A stretch of 64,000 nt of DNA from positions 20,902,850-20,966,849 of the forward strand of contig NC_084773.1 in the NCBI RefSeq assembly GCF_028858725.1, given 5' to 3'. The translations under genes were made by a program, and so were the position numbers. The stretch is from Colius striatus. Its lineage: Eukaryota > Chordata > Aves > Coliiformes > Coliidae. Shown here piece by piece: positions 56,548 to 64,000 of this stretch (position 1 is the stretch's first letter; every line of letters starts with the position of its first letter). The notes below the pieces were generated by a model. It did no database searches. It was not told the origin of the DNA and was given only the letters and a program-made list of their open reading frames with translations.

Positions 56548-57801
56548 CTAAAGCCCCAGAACAGCTTTCCTGCCCTTCACAGCATGTTGGGTTTTCACTG
56601 TGTCTCTGCAGCCCTGGAAAAGCAAACAAGATCTGCTGGCTGAGGGGATGGTGTGGGGCTGGCCACCACCTGGCAGGAGCTTGGCTGGAGTGAGGGACGG
56701 CTGGTGACAGAGGCTTGTTGCCAGGGCTGGTGGCACAGGCTCGTCCCCGGTGCCCATGGCAAGTGGCCACACGCCGGGGCTGCCGCACGCTGCCAAGGCA
56801 GTAACCACAGAGGGATTTTCCAGCTGCAGCTCTGCTCCAGCAAACAGCTGGGCACTTGAGGGCAGGAGGCATGGGCCACAGGAGCTTGCTGGACCCAGCA
56901 GCGAGGCAAGGGTGTTTTTTAAGGAGAGCAGCAAGAGCGAGATCTCTGTGCAGATCCTGGAGCCACAAGGAAGATGAGTCAAAGGATTCCTGAGCTGGTT
57001 ACAGCTGTGAGGTGCCGCAGCACCGACACATCCACCCTCAGCAGCACTGCAGGCTCTGCTGCCAGCTGCTTGTGCTTTCTGCTCACTGAGACGTGCTAGG
57101 AAACTTCCCATTAAAAATGGCGATGGGGATGTGTAAATAGCTGCCTGTACAGAACTTGCCTGGCCCTTGGCACGCTGAGAGGTGGCAAGAGTGCCTTGAA
57201 CTGTTAGAAACCTATCAGGAAACCGATAGAGACGGAGCACCCTGCACGGTGAGGGCTGGATGTCTGGGAGCCCCATAGGACTGAGGTCATCCAGCCACCG
57301 GGACGGGCTGTCGCTCAGCGGGACCTGCAGCCTGTCCCAGGGCCAGGTTTGCCCTGAGCTGTGGTTTCTCCATGGCTCAGGAGCACACACAGACCCCAGC
57401 TGCAGCAACCCAAAGGGCTCAGTGCAGCAGCAGGGCTGGCTTTGCCCTGTGCTGTGGTTTCCCCATGGCTCAGGAGCACACACAGACCCCAGCTGCAGCA
57501 ACCCAAAGGAATATTTTTTGTTAGCTGTCTTACGCACTGACCACCAAACCACATCCTCCGAGCCTGAGCCCAGCACACTGACACAAAAACTAGGCCAGGG
57601 CTTTTTGCTCTTTGGGGTTTTTTTTCCCTTCCTTTCTTTTCCCTTGGTGCATGCTTTGGGTGCAAAGCTGGCAGCCGCCTCTCCCGCAGCCCCTGTGCTC
57701 CAGGCAGAGCCAGGCACAGCCTGCAGGACAGCCCCCTCGCAGGGCAGCCTGGCATTTCCCCCACCCCTGTGACCCTGAGCCAACTGCTTGCAGCTCCACA
57801 T
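56548..57801 (-). other. Long unexplained open frame, 417 codons
   Basis: A minus-strand ATG frame (ATG at 57801-57799) runs 417 codons, the longest ATG frame in the window outside the CpG islands. It spans the 93-bp direct duplication at 57342-57509, which keeps the frame (31 codons). The translation is rich in Cys, Ser, Gly, Pro and Trp, with a Lys-rich patch and no recognisable domain. That composition is typical of chance frames in CAG/CTG-rich avian DNA. I do not call a gene, but its length deserves a conservation test. Confidence 0.12.
57342..57509 (+). repeat. Tandem duplication with 93-bp period
   Basis: The segment 57342-57416 recurs at 57435-57509 with only a few differences, including the shared CATGGCTCAGGAGCACACAC. 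The period of 93 bp is a multiple of three. Confidence 0.92.
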
Positions 57802-59574
57802 GAAACCTGGGAACCATTCAGATTATGTCCCCTGAGCACAGCATCAGTGGGGAGCGAATAGAGAGGAATAATATGGGATGATGTCCTGGCAGGTCATGTA
57901 GTCAGGGCCTAAGAAGAGAGACTGTGGGGACTGTGTTTAGTAAGAAGAGGGAATGTGGACACTGTACTTAGCTCTCAGCCGGCTGCACCGAGCTGGAGAG
58001 TGTTTCAGAGCCTGGCTGTGAGATGGGAGCACACCTGAGGAGACCTGTGGGCAAAAAGTCCCCGGGTGCTGGCAGAGGCGGCAGCCGCGGGGTGACACCA
58101 GCCCCTGGGCAGCGTCTCGAGAGCGGGGCTTGCATCAGTGGTGAGCTGCCTGCAGAGGGAAGTTCTCACGTTTACAGAACAGAGAGCAGCTTTATTGTTT
58201 TATTTTGCAAACCAAAACCAGCTGGGAGTTTCTGAAGTGTCTGCCATCTCCGCAGAGAGCTGTTTAGTCATGCCTGGTGCGTATGCATGTGAGACAGAGT
58301 GTAGGGGAGGGAGTCTCTAGGACTTTGCAAAGATTAAAGATTTATGCTGACCCTTGAATCTGATCCAAGGCTACTAATCTGCCCTGATCCTATCATCTGC
58401 TCAGGGTGGATCTATTTCACTTTCCTTTATGGTACTCCTGACTCATTCCACTCCCACTCCAGGCCAGCCCAGTGGGAATGGGAAGCGCTACCACATATTT
58501 GTTTGGGTTTGCATTTAAAGCCCTGGACCTGTAGTGGGTGCAGCTCATAAAGGAAACCAGTGTGGATAAGATATGGGTGAGCTGAATGCTTGGAAACCAC
58601 TCCCAAACAAAAGCTGAGGTGGTTTGAAATCAAGGTGGAGCAATGTACAGAAGGCACAATACTTGGCAGCTACGCCCAGCGTGTGAGAAAGGCATTTAAA
58701 TCCAAGGTGGTAAGGTGGCAGGGCATCCCACGTGCTTCTGAGGGAGACAGCTCGCTGCCTTGCAGCCTCTGGATCACCAAGTGTAATCTCTCCAGCAAAG
58801 ACCCGGGAATTGCCTCCCTCTATCTGCCCACCCACTCTCTGCACTATGCACCCGTGCCAGACCTCTGTGAGCCCAGGGGATGCAGTGCCAGGGCTGTGCT
58901 CATGCCCCCATGCTGCTCTACCTGGGAAATGGCTTTCCTGTGCTCCACCACCCTGTACTGAAACGCTCCTGAGGGCTGCTGAGGACTGAGTTACAAAGAC
59001 CAAAGCGCAGGGGAAAATGCAGACCTGATTTTGTTGAGGGCAACAAAAGGTGTGGCAGAGAGAGAAATGGGAGCTTTCCATCCCCCACCCCCTGCCTCAG
59101 CCACACGTATCAGACTGGGTCTGGAGGAAGGCTGGAGATGCCAGAGCAGCCCAGCCCACGTGCCAGCCGGGCCAGGGACGGATGACACCTGCCTGGGCAC
59201 TGCCGGTTGCACCGGAGCCACGGGCAAACACTGTCAGTCATACGGACCTGGCCCGTGGCTGAACTGACCAGGAGATGAGGAGTGTGGTGTATCCTATTTC
59301 AGATCCCCTGGGACATCCTGTTCTCCTGATAACCGATGACATGTAAATATAGCAAATGCAAAGTGAGGCACTTTCCTGCCATGCCTTGCTGGGGCTGCAT
59401 ACAGAGGAGGGCTGGAAGCTAGCAGTGCCGTTGGAAACACCCATCTGCAACTGTGAAAGAGGCAGCGGGCTTTATTTTTAGTTTAAAATGAAGTTCCTGT
59501 TTGTAAGGCCAGAAGGGTTACAGGAAAAAAAATGATGAAGTGGGATCATTTACTGCTATTTTTCTTTTCACGTG

Positions 59575-59596
59575 TCCTTCCTTCCTTCCTCCCTCC
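59575..59596 (+). repeat. TTCC tetranucleotide microsatellite
   Basis: About five TCCT units grading into CCCTCC. Confidence 0.75.
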
Positions 59597-61225
59597 TGAG
59601 ATATAGGATGTAGCACATGGCTATTCCAGGCTGCAGGAGCGCAGGGCTCCTGCTCCCTCCCTCCGAGGAGGCCCATTACGCCTTGTGTAACAAAAGACAC
59701 CAGTCTCCCAACCACGCCAATTACCCTCGATTTCTAGTTGCTACACGAAGGCGCTTATCTCATGTAAATGAAATGCCGTCTTTGCACTGACTCCACTTCC
59801 TTTCTCTTTCATCAGAGTTGTGGGCTGCCCCTGCCAGGCAGGGGTGAAGGGCAGGTCAGGCAGCGGGACTGGGGATCCCTCCCCAGCTCATCAGCCCAAT
59901 CCCCCTCCTCCCCAGGCAGCTGAGCAGACCCAGCAGCGATGGAGTAGCCCAAAAGATTTCGGTCAGGTCAGCCAAATGAGTCTTTTTAACGAGCAAAGCT
60001 GAGCACTAATTAGTCTGGTGTGTGAGCGCCTGAGCCAGCAGCCAGGCCCCGCGCTGCTCCTCGGGCGGGGGGCACCCTGCGTTCTGGCAGGCGCCCACGA
60101 GCTTGCCTCCTCCCCTGCCCCAGAAGGGAAAGGTAATTGCCAGCTGACAGGAGGGAAACTGCGAGCTGCTGATGGGAATTCCCAGCTGAGGGGTTTGGAG
60201 AGCGGTGGGAGCTTTGGCATCTGGATTAGGTTGCTTATATATACCACAGTGCGAAGGAAACAGGCGGTTTTGCTAATTCCCTTGCACTTTAGTTTAATGA
60301 AGTAGGATTTGTCTGGTGGGAAAGTGTAACAGTGGGATTTAAGCTGTGTGAGTCTCATGACTGGTGCTCGCCTGGCAGGGTGGGAAGAAGGGATGCATCG
60401 TTTGCAGTCTGTCTATGTTCCGGTGGTTTTAAACACCATTTCTGAGTCCTCACAGCCTCCATCAGCTTTGTTTGGCGTTCAGTTTGTGAGAAAGAATCTG
60501 TATGCAGATACCCACAGTAAAACCTGCAGCCCAGCTCTTCAGAATCGGGAGTGCCCCACGTCTAGGGAGAACTGAGACCCCTTGGTTTGTAAGTGCCCGA
60601 TGTCAAGACTCACGTCAGCTGAAGAAGGATAAAAAGGGGGATGGACAGTACACAGGAGGAGAAGGGGCAGATTAATATCTGGTACAGCCTCTGTAGGGAA
60701 ACGAGATCCTTCTGGTTTTGATGAGAAAAGCCTCAATGGAAATTTTAAATCTGGATGTGCATCAAATCCTCAAAGTTCAGGGAGTTTGGAACAGAGAGTC
60801 TGAACCAGACTGTCATGCGTCGATGCTGCCTGCAAAACTCACACCCTAATAGGTTTTTTTCCAGCTATGAATTCTGCCAAAGAAGTGGCCTTGGATGTGT
60901 GGTATTTTGCTGCTTTTTCATACCTTTTGCTCCTGCCCTTCTTTCCCTCATTATTAAAAGAGGATAAAAACCAACCAATTACTGGGATATGCACAAATAC
61001 GCCAGTGAAGGTGGCCCTGAGCAACCAGGCAGATTTTCTGAGGAGCCTCGAAGCAGCAAAGGCAGAGGAGCCACATGCTGGGCTCTCCCTTATTCTTTTT
61101 GGTTGTCTTGGTTGTAGAATAAGAGCTAATCAGAGTGATGCTCTCCATCGGGCATTCGTGTAAGCCATTACAGTAAAATCCTAAATTCCTTCCCCTGCTC
61201 ATGCATATAAAGCAGGAAGAACTAG

Positions 61226-61438
61226 GAAGGCTGCAGACGACTTCTGTTTTCAGATGATATAGCCAAAGAGAAAATAGCTGAATGGCTGAAAGAGGAGCAT
61301 TTGATAGGAAATCACCTGGGAATGCAGCTGTCTGCCGTGACGGCGTGCAAGGTGCCCGAGACAGCCCTGCTCCATGAAATGCCAACAGGAAATGGGACAA
61401 TAAAGACAACAAGGACAATAAAGACAACCAGAGCATGA
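61226..61438 (+). other. Protein-like open frame with acceptor, possible exon
   Basis: A 70-codon open stretch has no start ATG near its left end. It contains a good 3' splice acceptor (CTTCTGTTTTCAG ending at 61253), after which it reads as a charged, helical-looking sequence (AKEKIAEWLKEEHLIGNHLG) and ends in TGA at 61436-61438. I recognise no family. An upstream donor-like GT|GTAAGC near 61159 would leave a 94-bp intron, but joining them puts the frame out of phase. Chance or a non-coding exon are alternatives. Confidence 0.12.
61395..61428 (+). repeat. Two 16-bp copies with 18-bp period
   Basis: GGACAATAAAGACAAC occurs twice, two bases apart (61395-61410 and 61413-61428). Confidence 0.9.
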
Positions 61439-62290
61439 AGAATCAATGCAAGAGAGACCACAGAGCGGCTGGGTGCTCCCTCTGCTCCCGAGCAAGAAAT
61501 GCTTTCAGCAGCAACATATGTAAAGTTCCTCCTGTTTGGTTTAAGGCTCCAATGAGGTGCTGAGGCAATGAGTCAAGTACTTGTCTGGTGTACAAATCAG
61601 CTAAACTGATTAGGTTCATGTGAGGATAGATGTATCTGTAGATGTGTTGCTTCTTCCCCCACCAAAGGCAAAGACACCTCCTGGGACTTGCCCCTCGCAG
61701 CTGGAGCGAGTCACATACCGCCTCACTGCATCGCCAGAGCTCAGCAGCTCCTCCAAGCTGATGCTGTAGGCTCACAGCCGAGAGTGGCACCTGAGCAAAA
61801 CCTCACACCTCCTTGTGCATGGCTTCTTAGGGTCTGGCCCTGCAGCCTGGAAGTGAAACTGCAGCTCCCAGCACCTGGCTGGGGCTGCCCCCTCCCTGCG
61901 GGCACATCGCTCCTGCCTCAGCCTTAGCTTCCCTGACTCCCCGGCGCTTTGTGATGGACTTTGATTTCCACTGATTAAAAAGCATTAAATGAGCCCATCT
62001 TGTCCTTCTGGTTTGATGCACATTATATTGCCACCGTGGCCGGCAATAAACATCCCTTTGTTTCCTCATTTCAAAGCGACAGCCAGTTCCCGGGATTATC
62101 TCCCCTCTTGCCCGTGACAACACAGAGGCAAAAACCCGGAGGCGTTCACACGGTGGAGGTCGGGGCTGACACGTAGACTTCGCGTCGCTGTTTGTGTTCA
62201 TTCATCTCTCCTTAACAGCTACTGCACACCAAATACCTGACTGCGCAATAAACCCCAGGATCTACTGGCCCGCATGGTGCCTGTGTGCCC

Positions 62291-62410
62291 AGGGAGCGCA
62301 GGGGAGCGCAGGGGAGCGCAGGAGAGCACGGCCGTGCTGCGCAGGGGAGCGCAGGGGAGCGCAGGGGAGCGCAGGGGAGCGCAGGAGAGCACGGCCGTGC
62401 TGCGCAGGGT
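62291..62410 (+). repeat. Higher-order GC-rich tandem repeat
   Basis: A 10-bp unit (GGGGAGCGCA) repeats three to four times and then gives way to a block containing the perfect 12-bp palindrome GCACGGCCGTGC. The whole is duplicated with a 63-bp period (palindromes at 62326-62337 and 62389-62400). Frames stay open across it on both strands for compositional reasons. Confidence 0.93.
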
Positions 62411-62579
62411 GAGGGCGCAGGCGGCAGCGAGGAAGAAGGCGAGGCGAAGGGTGACTGCTTTGGGCTAGAAGGACGGCTTTGGTGAGGTTGCACCCCCCTC
62501 TGCTGGAAAATCCGAGCAAAAGCAGAAGAGCACCCGCCGGGCAGGCAGAAAACGGAGGAGAAAAAGAGGGAAGGTGCAG

Positions 62580-62850
62580 AGGAAGCAAGTGGGGCCCGAT
62601 CCGCCGGGGTCCTGGGGTCAGGCCGCTGCCCCCTGCCATAAAACAGCTCTTGCCGGGGACCTGCCGGCGCTCTGTGGAACTGAGCACCGCGTCGTCCCCT
62701 TCGTGACAGCCGAAATCCCAGTCCTGTCACGGGAAGGGGCCGGTGGGGCCGGGGCGGCGATGCCGGCTGCCGGCAAGTACCCGCAGCTGCCGCTCAGGCG
62801 GGCGGAGAGGAGCCGGGCACTGCCTGTCCCCGCGGGGTGACCGGCTCTGG
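62580..62850. promoter_or_regulatory. Second orphan CpG-rich patch
   Basis: CpG-dense DNA contains a TATA-like CATAAAA near 62637 and CCGGC-rich palindromic stretches. No known first exon was recognised; the expected ARL8B start (MLALISRLLDWF) is absent. It could be a promoter for an unannotated transcript or a CpG-rich enhancer. Confidence 0.4.
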
Positions 62851-64000
62851 GGTCTGGGACAGCGGCTGCGTGACACCCTGGCTCAGGCAAGTCCTGCCGG
62901 TGTGGCAGGCCCTGAGAGCTGCCGGGAAAGGATGAGCACGGCTAAGCACAATTGCACAGACATGGTCAGTGCGTTGATGCCGGGTTCAAAGCTGCTTCGT
63001 AGCCCAGGTGGTGCTGGGTGCTGGGGCTGGTGAGTACTGAGGCACAGAGTAGCTTGCTGGGGCTTCAACACCAAGGAAACCTGAACCGCAGGCACCTCAC
63101 TTTGCCAGGAAGGGTGCTGCAGAGCTGGCTGGGGTTTCTTGCCAAGCAGCTGCTACAGAGCCCTACTTCAAACCCGAGGCTGGAGAAAATGCCTTCCCCG
63201 GGGGTCACCTCTTGTCCTGCAGATGCCAGCGGCTGCTGGGCTCAGAGCAGTGTCAGCGGGGATAGCTCTGGGGGAACAGGCGGCGGTCATGGGGAGCGGG
63301 GTCATTTCTGGGCATGGCTGTGTGGAGACACTGTGGTTCTCTGGGCCTGGCACCCTCTCCTGCCAGGGCAGGCAGCTCCCCCAGCCCAAGCACTGCTGCT
63401 GGAGCTTGTTTTTGCTCACTGCTGAGCTCAAGGTAGCCCCAAGCAGGGTGGGTGGCTGTGGCCTCTGGTTCATGGTGCCACTGCAGCTCCCTGTGCTTGT
63501 AGCTCAGTCCACGAGGCTGCTGCTGCAGGCTTCCCCTTGGAGCTGTTTTCCTTTAAATGCCGAGGTACACGTGTCTGCACAGAGCTGAAGGCTCAGGGCT
63601 CGTCTCCCTTCCTTTAGAGGCTCACTTGGACACTGTTTGTGCTTAGACTCAACACTGGAAGAATGTTTTTTCTCTCTTTTTGGATTTAAAGTCTAATTTA
63701 CAGAAAGGGTGAAATGCGGTGACTGGGCTGGCCAAGGCCCTGACTCTGCAATAAATCTGCAACCAGGGGCCTGGCTTTTGCGCCGGGGTCTGTGCCAGTG
63801 CCAAGGTCTCTGCTAATAAATCTGACTGGAGGACCAAGAGGAAACTTTTTGAACTTGCTGCTAACAGCAGGCTCTTTTTTAACCATCATTTTTTCCCCTG
63901 TCCCTTCTGCTGATTCATGCTCCTGCTGCTTCGCCACAGGGAGATGCCAGCATTCCTGAAGGTCACCGCTTGCATGCAGCAGCTCACGCTGCAAAGCGTC
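62851..64000. other. Non-coding 3' flank to window end
   Basis: No exon or repeat is recognised. The last 350 bases become AT-richer. Frames at 63018-63588 overlap in several phases and look compositional. Confidence 0.45.

Larger units (their letters stand above)
57802..62290. other. Non-coding 3' flank
   Basis: No known exon is recognised. The span holds a TTCC microsatellite (59575-59596), an 18-bp direct repeat (61395-61428), two short protein-like frames near splice-like signals (58581-58709 and 61226-61438), and low-GC patches at about 59700-59830 and 61960-62110 that could be conserved elements. Confidence 0.45.

Overview
This is vertebrate nuclear DNA, almost certainly from a bird. 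The evidence is four 3'-end fragments of CR1 LINEs of avian type, short introns, strongly GC-rich CpG islands, and one recognisable gene whose predicted protein closely resembles vertebrate BHLHE40 (DEC1/Stra13/SHARP2). There is no bacterial, plasmid or phage content. Prokaryotic ideas such as operons, ribosome binding sites or CRISPR do not apply.

The only protein-coding gene I can support is BHLHE40 on the + strand. It has five coding exons (45562-45641, 45732-45801, 45947-46054, 46613-46736, 47718-48577) that join in frame with GT-AG introns and encode 413 residues. Its promoter lies in a CpG island (about 45020-46170). It carries CACGTG E-boxes, hypoxia-type ACGTG sites, GC boxes and a TATA-like element. 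The 3' UTR is about 1.5 kb and ends near a canonical AATAAA at 50097. BHLHE40 is a circadian and hypoxia-responsive bHLH-Orange repressor, and its own binding motif recurs in its promoter and intron 4, which suits the known autoregulatory loop.

Layout: 1-45 kb is non-coding upstream DNA. It holds four CR1 fragments (3.9, 23.5, 33.0 and 37.5 kb), a 38-bp minisatellite (27.65-28.0 kb), an inverted-repeat pair (37.44/38.59 kb), an orphan CpG island with a G-quadruplex tract (10.96-11.57 kb), a promoter-like patch with a perfect MEF2 site (18.1-18.4 kb), and several low-GC patches that look like conserved regulatory elements. From 45.0 to 50.1 kb is BHLHE40. From 50.1 to 64 kb is non-coding 3' flank with small tandem duplications, a GC-rich higher-order repeat (62.29-62.41 kb) and a second orphan CpG-rich patch (62.58-62.85 kb). 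I recognised no exons of ITPR1 or ARL8B, which I recall as the flanking genes in human.

I found no clear novel biological system. The observations most worth checking are the paired E-boxes at one-helical-turn spacing in both promoter and intron 4, the orphan CpG island, the MEF2/splice-donor patch, and a few unexplained open frames (24.7-25.2 kb +, 56.5-57.8 kb -, 61.2-61.4 kb +). All calls come from reading the sequence and from memory of gene families. No alignment or search was run.
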